Below, piece by piece: positions 17,492 to 26,612 of a stretch of DNA of 45,541 nt. A program made the translations under genes and the position numbers. Where the stretch lies: positions 1-45,541 of the forward strand of contig DAOSPF010000025.1 in NCBI GenBank assembly GCA_035374585.1, written 5' to 3'. How positions within the stretch are numbered: the first letter of the stretch is position 1; each line of letters starts with the position of its first letter. The stretch comes from JAKPQD01 sp029572965. Its GTDB lineage: Bacteria > Bacteroidota > Bacteroidia > Bacteroidales > DTGW01. Under the pieces are notes generated by a model. It was not told the origin of the DNA and made no database searches. It worked only from the letters and a program-made list of their open reading frames with translations.

Positions 17492-20400
17492 ATGGATAAA
17501 ACAATAAAAAAAGTAGTTCTTCTTGGTTCAGGAGCGTTAAAAATTGGTGAAGCTGGCGAATTTGACTATTCTGGCTCACAGGCGTTGAAAGCCCTTAAAG
17601 AAGAAGGAGTTTATACAGTATTAATAAACCCTAATATTGCAACCGTTCAAACTTCAGAAGGCATAGCTGATAAGATTTACTTCTTGCCTGTAACCCCTTA
17701 TTTTGTTGAGAAAGTTATTGCCAAAGAGAAACCAGATGGCATACTGCTTTCATTTGGGGGCCAGACAGCGCTAAATTGTGGTACAGAGCTATATAAAACG
17801 GGGGTTCTGGAAAAATACAATGTGCGAGTACTTGGTACACCTGTTACAGCCATCATGAACACTGAGGATCGCGAGCTTTTTGTGAATATTCTGAATGAAA
17901 TAGATGTAAAGACTTGTCGTAGCGAAGCAGTTACTACTGTGGACGATGCTATAAAAGCAGCCGAAAGGCTTGGTTTTCCGGTTATCATACGAGCAGCATA
18001 TACTTTAGGAGGCCAGGGGTCCGGTTTTGCTTCAAATGTTGAAGAGCTTCGCAGGATGGCCGAGAAAGCTTTTTCGTATGCGCCTCAAATACTTGTAGAA
18101 GAGTCACTTAAAGGTTGGAAGGAAGTTGAATACGAGGTTGTACGAGATAAGTATGACAATTGTATTACTGTTTGTAACATGGAAAACTTTGATCCGCTGG
18201 GTATCCATACTGGTGAGAGTATTGTAGTGGCTCCATCACAGACGCTTAGTAATAGTGAATATCACAAACTCCGTGAAATAGGTATCCGTACTATTCGCCA
18301 CATTGGTATTGTTGGCGAATGTAACATACAGTATGCATTAGATCCATATTCGGAAGATTATCGCGTAATAGAGGTAAATGCGCGTCTTTCACGTTCATCA
18401 GCCTTGGCATCAAAAGCTACCGGTTACCCGTTGGCATTTGTGGCAGCTAAGCTTGCTTTGGGTTATGGGCTTCATGAGTTGAAAAACTCTGTAACAAAGA
18501 CCACTTCTGCATTTTTTGAACCAGCGTTAGATTATATAGTTTGTAAAATTCCTCGTTGGGACTTGAACAAGTTCATTGGCGTATCTAAGCAAATTGGTTC
18601 TTCAATGAAATCGGTAGGAGAAGTAATGGCTATCGGTCGCTCTTTTGAAGAAGTTATCCAAAAGGGTTTGCGTATGATAGGCCAGGGGATGCACGGTTTT
18701 GTTGGCAACCGTGAGATTGAGATTGCCGATATTGACAAAGAACTTACCGAGCCAACAGACATGCGTATTTTTGTTATCGAAAAAGCCTTTGAAAATGGCT
18801 ATTCTGTTGACAAAATCCATGACCTGACCAAAATTGACAAGTGGTTTCTTTATAAGTTGAAAAATATTTTTGACCATAAAGAGGCACTCGAGAAGTTTGA
18901 TAGTATTGAGAAAGTTCCGGATATTATGGTTCTTGAAGCCAAGAAGCTTGGGTTCTCTGATTTTCAGATTGCCCGAAGCGTTTCGAAGGACGAAAATGCT
19001 AAGATGGAGCAGGCTATGCTGGATGTTCGCAAGAACCGTATCAAACGTAACATATTGCCTTATGTAAAGCAGATAGACACTCTTGCTGCAGAATATCCGG
19101 CACAAACTAACTATCTGTACCTCACTTACCATGCTAATGAGCATGACATCCCATTTTTCTCTGATAAAAAATCTGTTGTAGTTCTTGGTTCGGGCGCTTA
19201 TCGTATTGGGAGCTCAGTAGAATTTGACTGGTGCTCGGTAAACGCTGTGCTTACTGCACATAAGTTGAACTACCGCTCAGTAATGATTAATTACAATCCT
19301 GAAACAGTAAGTACAGACTACGATATGTGCGACAGGTTGTTTTTTGACGAGCTTTCGTTTGAGCGTGTGATGGACATCATTGAATTGGAAAACCCTAAAG
19401 GTGTCATTCTCTCGATGGGAGGCCAGATACCTAATAACCTGGCTATGCGCTTGTACCATCAGAACGTTCCGGTGCTTGGTACATCTCCAATAAGTATTGA
19501 CAGGGCCGAAAACCGTCACAAATTTTCGTCGATGCTTGATAAGCTTGGTATTGACCAACCTCGTTGGAAAGAGCTGACCAGCATGGATGAAATTGACGAT
19601 TTTATTGATAAAGTTGGCTTCCCTGTATTGATTCGACCCTCATACGTACTTTCGGGCGCTGCTATGAATGTTTGTTCGAACCGTGAAGAGTTGGAACACT
19701 TTTTGAAGCTTGCTGCAAAAGTTTCAAAACAATACCCTGTTGTAGTGTCTGAATTTATTGAGAATGCTAAAGAAATAGAGATTGATGCCGTGGCCAAGGA
19801 TGGCGAAATTATGGCTTACGCTATTTCTGAGCATATAGAATTTGCCGGGGTTCACTCAGGCGATGCCACACTGGTATTCCCTGCTCAAAAGATATACTTC
19901 GAAACATCAAGAAGAATCAAGAAAATCAGCCGTGAGATTGCAAAAGAGCTTAATATTTCAGGCCCTTTCAACATGCAATTCCTCGCTAAAGACAATGATA
20001 TCAAGGTTATTGAATGTAACCTGCGTGCTTCACGAAGCTTCCCATTCGTTTCAAAGGTGTTGAAAGCTAACTTTATCGAATTAGCTACCAAAATCATGTT
20101 GGGTGCTGAGGTAAGCAAGCTTGATAAGTCATACTTTGAGCTGGATTATATAGGTATCAAAGCCAGCCAGTTTTCCTTCTCACGTTTGGCCAAAGCTGAC
20201 CCTGTGCTTGGGGTTGACATGGCCTCGACTGGTGAAGTTGGCTGTATTGGTGAAGATTATTACGAGGCTCTTCTGAAAGCGATGTTATCTGTTGGATACA
20301 GAATGCCTAAGAAAAATATTATGCTTTCTACCGGCGAAATGCGTTCGAAGGTTGAATTGCTCTCTGGTGTAAAAATGCTGGCCGAAAGAGGGTACAATAT

Positions 20401-20716
20401 TTTTGCAACCAAAGGTACTGCTGCTTTCTTGGAACAAAACGGCATTAAAGTTACTACTGTTGCCTGGCCGGATGAAGATGCTAAGGACAACGTGATGGAA
20501 TATATCCGGGGTAAGAAATTTGACATGGTCATCAACATTCCTAAAAACCTGTCAAAAACTGAGCTAAACAACGACTACGAAATCCGTCGTGGTGCTATAG
20601 ACTTCAATATTCCATTGATTACCAATGCCCGTTTGGCAAGCGCTTTCATTCATGCCATTTGCAAAAAGAGTATCGACGATATTAAGATTACCAGTTGGGA
20701 CGAGTATAAAAGCTAA
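17492..20716 (+). CDS. carB: Carbamoyl-phosphate synthase large subunit
   Basis: Makes carbamoyl phosphate from bicarbonate, ammonia and two ATP for pyrimidine and arginine synthesis. Two homologous ATP-grasp halves are visible: the first opens with VVLLGSGALKIGEAGEFDYSG and includes GGQTALNCG and ECNIQYALDP; the second opens near residue 565 with VVVLGSGAYRIGSSVEFDWC and includes GGQIPNNLA and FNMQFL. An MGS-like allosteric domain occupies the last 140 residues or so. At 1074 aa it is full length. The small subunit carA is not adjacent. It is preceded by a 643-bp region with two promoters and a leader terminator, and followed by its own terminator. Confidence 0.97.
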   Translation: MDKTIKKVVLLGSGALKIGEAGEFDYSGSQALKALKEEGVYTVLINPNIATVQTSEGIADKIYFLPVTPYFVEKVIAKEKPDGILLSFGGQTALNCGTELYKTGVLEKYNVRVLGTPVTAIMNTEDRELFVNILNEIDVKTCRSEAVTTVDDAIKAAERLGFPVIIRAAYTLGGQGSGFASNVEELRRMAEKAFSYAPQILVEESLKGWKEVEYEVVRDKYDNCITVCNMENFDPLGIHTGESIVVAPSQTLSNSEYHKLREIGIRTIRHIGIVGECNIQYALDPYSEDYRVIEVNARLSRSSALASKATGYPLAFVAAKLALGYGLHELKNSVTKTTSAFFEPALDYIVCKIPRWDLNKFIGVSKQIGSSMKSVGEVMAIGRSFEEVIQKGLRMIGQGMHGFVGNREIEIADIDKELTEPTDMRIFVIEKAFENGYSVDKIHDLTKIDKWFLYKLKNIFDHKEALEKFDSIEKVPDIMVLEAKKLGFSDFQIARSVSKDENAKMEQAMLDVRKNRIKRNILPYVKQIDTLAAEYPAQTNYLYLTYHANEHDIPFFSDKKSVVVLGSGAYRIGSSVEFDWCSVNAVLTAHKLNYRSVMINYNPETVSTDYDMCDRLFFDELSFERVMDIIELENPKGVILSMGGQIPNNLAMRLYHQNVPVLGTSPISIDRAENRHKFSSMLDKLGIDQPRWKELTSMDEIDDFIDKVGFPVLIRPSYVLSGAAMNVCSNREELEHFLKLAAKVSKQYPVVVSEFIENAKEIEIDAVAKDGEIMAYAISEHIEFAGVHSGDATLVFPAQKIYFETSRRIKKISREIAKELNISGPFNMQFLAKDNDIKVIECNLRASRSFPFVSKVLKANFIELATKIMLGAEVSKLDKSYFELDYIGIKASQFSFSRLAKADPVLGVDMASTGEVGCIGEDYYEALLKAMLSVGYRMPKKNIMLSTGEMRSKVELLSGVKMLAERGYNIFATKGTAAFLEQNGIKVTTVAWPDEDAKDNVMEYIRGKKFDMVINIPKNLSKTELNNDYEIRRGAIDFNIPLITNARLASAFIHAICKKSIDDIKITSWDEYKS

Positions 20717-20751
20717 CATTTAGCTTTTAAGATATAATTAACGAACTCTTG

Positions 20752-20800
20752 AAATCCTTTGTCTGTTTGCTTTTGATAAGCATAAGACGAAGGATTTTTT
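20752..20800 (+). terminator. Terminator after carB
   Basis: AAATCCTTTGTC (20752-20763) pairs with GACGAAGGATTT (20786-20797) with one mismatch. An inner TGCTT/AAGCA stem (20768-20772 with 20778-20782) extends the hairpin and a T-run follows. Confidence 0.8.
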
Positions 20801-20854
20801 GCTTTTAAAAATAAAACAGCACAGGATTTGTAATAACTGCATGTCTAATGATTG

Positions 20855-20862
20855 TAGTTTTG
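20855..20862 (+). promoter_or_regulatory. Putative -7 box for the outer-membrane receptor gene
   Basis: TAGTTTTG matches TAnnTTTG, 29 bp before the proposed ATG. The nearest upstream TTTG (20827-20830) is 24 bp away, longer than the usual spacing. Confidence 0.4.
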
Positions 20863-20891
20863 CAGACCGAAAACAATAATTGATACATATA

Positions 20892-23306
20892 ATGAGAAAA
20901 ACTTTTGCATTAATTGCCATTCTGACTTTGGCTGGACAGACTTTTGCTGTGGAAAATAAAGCCGCGATGGGGACAATCTCGGGCAAAATAGTTGATGGGA
21001 ACGATAATACCCCGCTTGAATTTACCAATGTTGCTATTTATAGGCAAAGTGACTCAAGCTTTGTTCAGGCAGCCAGTTCATCAGCTGATGGAATTTTCAA
21101 AGCAGAAAATATCCCTGGTGGAGTTTATAAAGCCAAAGTAATATTTGTTGGTTATAAAACTTCTGTAATTGATTCTATCCGGGTCACTCCATTTAAAAAT
21201 ACTTTTGTTGGCGAAATAAAATTGTTTGCCAATACAAAAAATATTGGAGAAGTTGTAGTTAAAGGAGAGCGAAGTATCATTGAAAGCAAAATTGACCGAA
21301 AGGTTTTTTATGTGGACAAAAATATAGCAGCCCAAAGTGGCAATGCTACTGATGTTTTGCAACAAGTACCGTCAGTACAGGTTGATGCTGAAGGTACAGT
21401 GTCGTTGCGTGGTTCAGAAAACGTAAACATCATGGTTAACGGGCGGCCGGTTATGATGGATAAAACCACATTTTTGCAACAAATGCCAGCTAACACCATT
21501 GAGAAGATAGAAGTAATAACCAATCCTTCGGCTAAGTTTGACCCGGAAGGAACCGGGGGCATCATCAACATTGTTTTAAAGCAAGGGGCCGGAACAGGGA
21601 CTTCGGTTGTTATTTCGGCCAATGCCAGTACCAATGACAAGTACAATTTTTCGGCCAATGTAGGCGTTAACCCAGGCAAATACAACATTTATGCATCTTA
21701 TGGCCTTCGAGACGATACGCGTAAAATAAACGGCAGGCAGTTTACAACCTACTTGCACGACAATTCTACTCATCAAAGTATTAGCGAAGAAAAACGGACC
21801 AACCTCTCACACATGGGCAAGCTGGGGATGGACTACAACTTTACCCGGACACTGACGGCAGGTGTAAGTGGAAGTTATTCGTCAGGCGACAGAAATGGCG
21901 ACGAACGGAACAATTATACTGAAACTGACACTATTGTCACCTTGTGGTACAGGTCTTCGGATGAAGAAGAAACCAACACTCGCATTGAGGCAAATTCATA
22001 TATTACCCAAAAATTCGATAACAATGGTCATGAGGCTAAGCTCGATTATACCTTTAACAAGGAAAATGAAACAGAAAGAAACAACTATAAAGACCGGTAT
22101 TCGCTCTCTGAAGCATTTATCTCTGATGAATTGCAGGATAATACCTCAAATTACAGACGGCATACCATCCAGGCTGATTACACTTTGCCACTAGACAATG
22201 GTTTGAAAATTGAGTTAGGCACAAAAGAAATATTTTACATGTCTGAAACAGATCAAAAAACTTTTTACGACTCAACCGGGACAAATGCCCTAATTGCAGA
22301 CCCTTCACGTACCAGTTTATTTCATTACAATGAAGATATTTATGCCTTGTATGGTACGCTGTCATATAATTATGGGAATTTTGGCGTTATTGGGGGCTTT
22401 AGGACGGAATATTTCAAAAGCACCTTTCATTTTGACGAAAATGACACTTATAGCAATCCTTACTGGTCATATTATCCTTCAATTCATACCACTTATAAAA
22501 TCACAGAAAAACATGAGGTTTCGCTCAGTTACAGCAAGCGTGTAAACCGTCCGCGAGGTTTCATGATCAACCCATTTCCCGATTATTCTGACCCTTTGCA
22601 TTTACGAAAAGGTAACCCTAACCTGAAGTCCGAATATATCAATTCTTTAGAAGGAGGATATACATTTAAAATAGAGAAAATTACGGTTCAACCTACTGTA
22701 TTTTACAGGTTTACAGATAATGCGTTTACGAACCTTGCCATTGTTGATACATTAACTAACGTTACGACTTCGACCTTCGAAAATTCAATGAAAAGATCAT
22801 CATGGGGTACTGATTTGTCTGTCACTTTGCAACCTTTCAAGTTTTGGAATATTAACATCAGCGCTTCGGCTTATCAGCAGGAGCTGAATGCATCAAACCT
22901 CAATAGCTCAACCAAAAGCGACTTTGGATATAGTGGTAAAATCATGTCCAATACCTTTTTGCCTTTAGGCTTTGCCTTTCAGGTCAATGCTTTTTACCGT
23001 TCGCCATTTATAACCCCACAAGGCAAGAGCGACCCATTCTATTCCATGAACCTCGGGTTGCGTAAAGATTTTTTCAAAGGTAAACTTACCGGGAATATTA
23101 TGTTCAACGACGTTTTTGACAATACACATTTTGGGATGAACATAAAAAATAAGCAACAGGAGGGCGAAGTGTACCGCAAATTTGACTCAAGGACAATTTT
23201 TGTTGGACTAACATATAAGTTTGGCAAACAAAGTGTAAATAAGAAAAAACAGAATAACAACCAGAACAACGATGAGCAAAACGGAAATGAAGAAATGATG
23301 TATTAA
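20892..23306 (+). CDS. Outer membrane beta-barrel protein, TonB-dependent-receptor-like
   Basis: Large outer-membrane protein of the beta-barrel family 3 type. A signal peptide (about residues 1-20) is followed by a carboxypeptidase-regulatory-like domain (about 27-105, opening GTISGKIVDGNDNTPLEFTN), a plug domain (about 115-235, with LRGSENVNIMVNGRPV and EVITNPSAKFDPEGTGGIIN) and a barrel with many aromatic-ended strands to about residue 775. The tail is low-complexity, rich in Asn, Gln and Lys. The ATG at 20892 begins a proper signal peptide; an in-frame TTG 12 bp upstream is less likely. No SusD partner is next to it, so it is not a typical polysaccharide-utilisation pair. The substrate is unknown. 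Confidence 0.9.
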   Translation: MRKTFALIAILTLAGQTFAVENKAAMGTISGKIVDGNDNTPLEFTNVAIYRQSDSSFVQAASSSADGIFKAENIPGGVYKAKVIFVGYKTSVIDSIRVTPFKNTFVGEIKLFANTKNIGEVVVKGERSIIESKIDRKVFYVDKNIAAQSGNATDVLQQVPSVQVDAEGTVSLRGSENVNIMVNGRPVMMDKTTFLQQMPANTIEKIEVITNPSAKFDPEGTGGIINIVLKQGAGTGTSVVISANASTNDKYNFSANVGVNPGKYNIYASYGLRDDTRKINGRQFTTYLHDNSTHQSISEEKRTNLSHMGKLGMDYNFTRTLTAGVSGSYSSGDRNGDERNNYTETDTIVTLWYRSSDEEETNTRIEANSYITQKFDNNGHEAKLDYTFNKENETERNNYKDRYSLSEAFISDELQDNTSNYRRHTIQADYTLPLDNGLKIELGTKEIFYMSETDQKTFYDSTGTNALIADPSRTSLFHYNEDIYALYGTLSYNYGNFGVIGGFRTEYFKSTFHFDENDTYSNPYWSYYPSIHTTYKITEKHEVSLSYSKRVNRPRGFMINPFPDYSDPLHLRKGNPNLKSEYINSLEGGYTFKIEKITVQPTVFYRFTDNAFTNLAIVDTLTNVTTSTFENSMKRSSWGTDLSVTLQPFKFWNINISASAYQQELNASNLNSSTKSDFGYSGKIMSNTFLPLGFAFQVNAFYRSPFITPQGKSDPFYSMNLGLRKDFFKGKLTGNIMFNDVFDNTHFGMNIKNKQQEGEVYRKFDSRTIFVGLTYKFGKQSVNKKKQNNNQNNDEQNGNEEMMY

Positions 23307-23340
23307 GCATTTTAATTACTGTTGTCCGGTAAAAATATCA

Positions 23341-23397
23341 GGACTAAAGTCCGTCAGTATGTTGGAGTTTGTCACCCCAGCCTTAAGTTTGGGGTGA
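23341..23397. repeat. Two small palindromes after the receptor gene
   Basis: GGACTAAAGTCC (23341-23352) is a 5-bp inverted repeat, and TCACCCCA/TGGGGTGA (23372-23379 with 23390-23397) is an 8-bp stem with a 10-nt loop. Neither is followed by a T-run, so they look like intergenic repeat elements rather than terminators. Confidence 0.4.
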
Positions 23398-23447
23398 GTC
23401 AATGTTATGAAGTAATTGGGGGTAAAAAAACAATAAACACATCACCC

Positions 23448-23484
23448 AAAAACCTTTCAGGCTTAAAAACCTGAAAGGTTTTTT
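23448..23484. terminator. Bidirectional terminator between convergent genes
   Basis: AAAAACCTTTCAGG (23448-23461) pairs perfectly over 14 bp with CCTGAAAGGTTTTT (23470-23483) around an 8-nt loop. A-runs and T-runs at the two ends suit termination in both directions. It overlaps the last base of the exonuclease stop codon. Confidence 0.8.
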
Positions 23485-23962
23485 ATTTCCGGCTGACATG
23501 CATCAGAAAAAGCTCTGCACAGGCTATTGCATCGCTCAGTGCATCATGATGGTTGAGTGAAATGCCGTATCTGCTGCATAGAGCTGCCAGATTGCTTTTG
23601 TATATTTTATAGGTACAGTACTTTGTATAATCAGGTACAGGCAAACCGTAAAAAGCTAATGTGTATGCCAACACCGGGAAATCAAACCCGAATCCATTGT
23701 GGGCTACAACGGTTTGTCCGGCAATAAACTTTTCTATCTTTGGCCAAACCTTATCAAATGTTGGAGAGTGCATGGTATCTTTGGCACTAATGCCATGAAT
23801 ACCTGTAAACCTGTACCAATAATAATTTCCTGGCGGCTGTACCAGCATATTCAATGTTTCTGATACCTGCCCATCAACCACGCGGACAAGCCCTACTTGG
23901 CATATAGAATGCCTGTATCCCTGGGCTGTTTCAAAGTCGATGGCAGTAAAGGTGTTGGTCAT
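23483..23962 (-). CDS. DEDDh 3'-5' exonuclease (DnaQ-like)
   Basis: Exonuclease of the RNase T/DNA polymerase III epsilon superfamily. The catalytic residues are visible in order: D9 and E11 in FTAIDFETAQ, an Asp in VVAHNGFGFDFPVL, and His and Asp in LNHHDALSDAIACAEL (the DEDDh pattern). At 159 aa it is a stand-alone domain. The frame is open for another 42 codons upstream, but the ATG at 23962 starts directly before the first beta strand and the extension would run through a 17-bp palindrome, so the short form is preferred. The substrate (DNA or RNA) cannot be told. Confidence 0.88.
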   Translation of the reverse strand: MTNTFTAIDFETAQGYRHSICQVGLVRVVDGQVSETLNMLVQPPGNYYWYRFTGIHGISAKDTMHSPTFDKVWPKIEKFIAGQTVVAHNGFGFDFPVLAYTLAFYGLPVPDYTKYCTYKIYKSNLAALCSRYGISLNHHDALSDAIACAELFLMHVSRK

Positions 23963-24040
23963 ACTTTTTTGTTGCCTCAAAGGTAAGGTTTTTGAAAGTA
24001 TAAAAAAACGCTTTGCATTTGGGAAAAGCACGTTTGTCAC

Positions 24041-24087
24041 TGTTACTATACCTTCCATGTCCCCAAAACCTGGAAGGTATAGTAACA
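24041..24087. repeat. 17-bp perfect inverted repeat
   Basis: TGTTACTATACCTTCCA (24041-24057) is perfectly repeated in inverse orientation at 24071-24087 around a 13-nt loop. It lies between the divergent exonuclease and DUF3108 genes, where a terminator would make little sense. Best read as an intergenic palindromic element or a binding site. Confidence 0.55.
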
Positions 24088-24139
24088 AAACTTAACTATT
24101 TTTTACGTTTTAAAAAATAGCAAAATTCCAAAAGCTTAT

Positions 24140-24147
24140 TACTTTTG
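24140..24147 (+). promoter_or_regulatory. Putative -7 box for the DUF3108 gene
   Basis: TACTTTTG matches TAnnTTTG, 23 bp before the start codon. No -33 TTTG is found at the right distance. Confidence 0.35.
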
Positions 24148-24170
24148 GTCATAAGTGAAAAAGCTTTTTT

Positions 24171-24947
24171 ATGAATAAACTTAATGCCCTGTTAATTGCT
24201 TTGATGCTTCTTTCGGTAAGTTTTTCAAGTGCCCAACAATATAAACCGATAAAGATACTTCCCAATACCTTTTTCAAGGGGGGCGAAAAGCTTACTTTGC
24301 AATTACGGTATGGCTTTATTATTGGGGGCAATGTAACACTTGAACTTACCGAATCGAATGATCTGCTGCACGTTAAAGGCACTGCAAAAACAACAGGCTT
24401 GGCCGACAAACTCTTCAGTGTAAAGGATGTTTACGAAAGCTACTTTATGAATAGCAATAATCTTCCGGTATTTGCCATTCAAAACGTTAAAGAAGGCAAA
24501 AAATACACGTATTACAACGAAGTCAAATTTAACCATGCATTGAAAAAGGTAACTTCTACCAAAAGTGGTGACCACGATGTACCCGAAGGCATAGTCGATA
24601 TGATGTCTGTTTTTTATATGATACGCCGTTTGGACCTTTCGGAAGCCAAGGAAGGCGACATATACAAGATAAACACTTTTTTTTCAGACAAGCTTTTTCC
24701 TTTTGAGCTGCGTTATCGTGGCAAAGAGACTGTTGAAACCCCGCTTGGCAAGATCAGGTGCATCAAATTTGCACCAATAGTCGAACCTGGCCGGGTATTC
24801 AAATCTAAAGACGACATGTTTATCTGGTTTACTGATGACGAAAACCGCCTTCCGGTGCTCATTGCTATGGAAATGCTCATTGGCAGTGTCAACTGCGAAA
24901 TGATAAAGTACGAAAACGTAATGAAAGAGCCTGTTTTTAAGAAATAA
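24171..24947 (+). CDS. Exported DUF3108 domain protein
   Basis: Predicted periplasmic protein of unknown function. The signal peptide covers residues 1-22 and ends SSAQ. The mature part opens with the family block FFKGGEKLTLQLRYGFIIGG and contains further DUF3108 landmarks (VEGIVDMMSVFY-like in the middle, FSDKLFPFELRYRGKETVET, then a FTDDENRLPVLI block near the end). It has only beta-rich sequence and no obvious catalytic motif. At 258 aa it is normal. It is convergent with kdsB, 10 bp apart. Confidence 0.85.
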   Translation: MNKLNALLIALMLLSVSFSSAQQYKPIKILPNTFFKGGEKLTLQLRYGFIIGGNVTLELTESNDLLHVKGTAKTTGLADKLFSVKDVYESYFMNSNNLPVFAIQNVKEGKKYTYYNEVKFNHALKKVTSTKSGDHDVPEGIVDMMSVFYMIRRLDLSEAKEGDIYKINTFFSDKLFPFELRYRGKETVETPLGKIRCIKFAPIVEPGRVFKSKDDMFIWFTDDENRLPVLIAMEMLIGSVNCEMIKYENVMKEPVFKK

Positions 24948-24957
24948 GTAACAGCTA

Positions 24958-25701
24958 TTAAAGCAATCCTTTTACTTTTTCCAAATCTTCAGGGGTATCT
25001 ATGGCTACCGTTTCAAAAGCTGTAGTCTGCACGTAAATGTTGTACCCGTTTTCTATCCAGCGGTTTTGTTCAAGGCTTTCGGCCAGCTCGAGCGAAGAAG
25101 GGGCCAATCGGGTTATTTCTTTCAATGTCTCAACCTTATACCCATATATCCCAATATGCTTTAGGAATTTATGCGATGAAACCCAATGCTCTGGCTCAAA
25201 ATTTCTCATATATGGAATGGTCGATCTGCTAAAATAAAGGGCTTTGTTGTCTTTGTCGCGTACCACCTTTACCACATTGGGGTTAAATAATTCTTCAGCG
25301 CTGTCAATAACTTTAGAAAGGGTCGCCAATTGCACGTTCTCATCTTCAAAACAGCTTTTTAACAACCGCAATTGTTCAGGTTTGATAAAAGGTTCATCGC
25401 CCTGAATATTGATAACAACGCTTATTTTCTGTGATACTTCGGCTTGTATTTTGCGAATAGCTTCGGCACATCTGTCGGTACCGCTTTTGTGAGTAGTTTG
25501 GGTCATAATTGCCTTTCCGCCAAAGCCTTCTACATGGTCGAAAATACGTTGGTCATCGGTGGCAACAAAGACAAATTCAAGGGCTTTTGAGGCTTGCTCA
25601 TAAACTCTCCGGATCATCGATTTTCCACCAATATCAACTAAAGGTTTACCGGGGAAGCGGGTTGACGCATAACGTGCTGGTATTATTCCGACAGCTATCA
25701 T
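24958..25701 (-). CDS. kdsB: 3-deoxy-manno-octulosonate cytidylyltransferase (CMP-KDO synthetase)
   Basis: Activates KDO as CMP-KDO for the LPS inner core. The N-terminal IPARYASTRFPGKPLVDIGGKSM is the family signature, and the central INIQGDEPFIKPEQL supplies the metal-binding Asp. The SRSTIPY and HKFLKHIGIYGY blocks complete the active site. The ATG at 25701 directly precedes the first strand and gives 247 aa, the usual length; a longer frame adds 16 unlikely residues. With the heptose adenylyltransferase at 12.1 kb it shows that the cell makes a conventional LPS core. Confidence 0.96.
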   Translation of the reverse strand: MIAVGIIPARYASTRFPGKPLVDIGGKSMIRRVYEQASKALEFVFVATDDQRIFDHVEGFGGKAIMTQTTHKSGTDRCAEAIRKIQAEVSQKISVVINIQGDEPFIKPEQLRLLKSCFEDENVQLATLSKVIDSAEELFNPNVVKVVRDKDNKALYFSRSTIPYMRNFEPEHWVSSHKFLKHIGIYGYKVETLKEITRLAPSSLELAESLEQNRWIENGYNIYVQTTAFETVAIDTPEDLEKVKGLL

Positions 25702-25718
25702 AGGTTTTATTTTTTTGT

Positions 25719-25726
25719 CAAAGCTA
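25719..25726 (-). promoter_or_regulatory. Putative -7 box for kdsB
   Basis: On the minus strand this reads TAGCTTTG, matching TAnnTTTG, 17 bp before the preferred kdsB ATG. It supports the shorter protein. No -33 match was found. Confidence 0.4.
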
Positions 25727-25780
25727 AGATAAATAGAATCAAGAACCAAGAGTCGGGGAAAGAAGTAGAATTTTTAATTG

Positions 25781-25788
25781 TAAATTTG
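25781..25788 (+). promoter_or_regulatory. Putative -7 box for the MBL hydrolase gene
   Basis: TAAATTTG matches TAnnTTTG, 17 bp before the start codon at 25806. No TTTG is found 18-19 bp upstream. Confidence 0.35.
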
Positions 25789-25805
25789 CATATCTAAATT
25801 TCACT

Positions 25806-26612
25806 ATGATGAAAATTGTGACCCTCATTGAAAATTTGGTGCAACAAACTAATTATGTTGCAGAGCATGGGTTGTCGTTGTATATCGAAACAGGTGGGCA
25901 TCGGCTGTTGTTTGATACAGGTCTATCTGGCAAGTTTATAGATAATGCAGTTAAGATGGGCATTGACCTTGCACAGGTAGATGCTGTGGTAATATCGCAT
26001 GGGCACTACGATCATGCTGGGGGATTGAATGCTTTCTTTGAAATCAATGCAAAAGCAAAGGTGTATGCTCAAAAATCGGCATTTTTGCCTAAATTTAGCA
26101 GAGGCTTCAAGTATATCGGCAATGAGACAAACGCTGAAGTACTTGCTAAACGGTTGATTGAGTTAAATGAAGTAACTGAAATAGTCCCGGGTGTTTATCT
26201 TTTTCCACAGACCAAGCTCTTTGACAGGACTGACACTAATTTCAAGGATTTTTATTTTCAAGAAGGCGATACAAAGCGGCCTGACGAGTTTGATGATGAA
26301 CAGTTTCTTGTTCTTAAAAAGAACAGTGAAATCAATATACTGACAGCCTGTTCGCATCGGGGTATCACTAATGTCTGTGCTACGGCTGTAGAATATTTTA
26401 AGTTGCCTGTTGGCATGATTCTTGGAGGTTTTCACATAAAAGATTGCCCTGAAAGCCAATATCAATTTATGATTGAGTATTTAAAAAGACTTGCGCCAAA
26501 GTATATTGGCGTTTCGCATTGCACAGGGGTCGATAAGTTTGCCCGGATGATGAACGATTGCTCGGCAAAGGTGTTTTATAATCAAACAGGTAACGAGATA
26601 AACTTAAAGTAA
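25806..26612 (+). CDS. MBL-fold metallo-hydrolase
   Basis: Metallo-beta-lactamase-fold hydrolase. The metal motif HxHxDH is seen as VISHGHYDHAGGL, followed by a second His in ACSHRGITNV and a third in GGFHIKD, then GVSHCTG near the end. The order and spacing resemble archaeal/bacterial dihydropterin-RFAP synthase-like MBL proteins, whose substrates in bacteria are mostly unknown. At 268 aa it is complete. Two consecutive ATGs start the frame. Its stop abuts the start of the methyltransferase gene with no gap, so the two are translationally linked. Confidence 0.88.
   Translation: MMKIVTLIENLVQQTNYVAEHGLSLYIETGGHRLLFDTGLSGKFIDNAVKMGIDLAQVDAVVISHGHYDHAGGLNAFFEINAKAKVYAQKSAFLPKFSRGFKYIGNETNAEVLAKRLIELNEVTEIVPGVYLFPQTKLFDRTDTNFKDFYFQEGDTKRPDEFDDEQFLVLKKNSEINILTACSHRGITNVCATAVEYFKLPVGMILGGFHIKDCPESQYQFMIEYLKRLAPKYIGVSHCTGVDKFARMMNDCSAKVFYNQTGNEINLK

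Noticed and set aside
21308..21688. A 126-codon minus-strand frame inside the outer-membrane receptor gene
   Set aside because: Antisense shadow of the plug domain.
23963..24088. N-terminal extension of the exonuclease by 42 residues
   Set aside because: The extension would cross the 17-bp inverted repeat and has no conserved sequence, whereas the ATG at 23962 starts the domain exactly.
25702..25749. Longer kdsB start
   Set aside because: A -7 box lies within the extra region, and the ATG at 25701 starts directly at the conserved nucleotide-binding motif.
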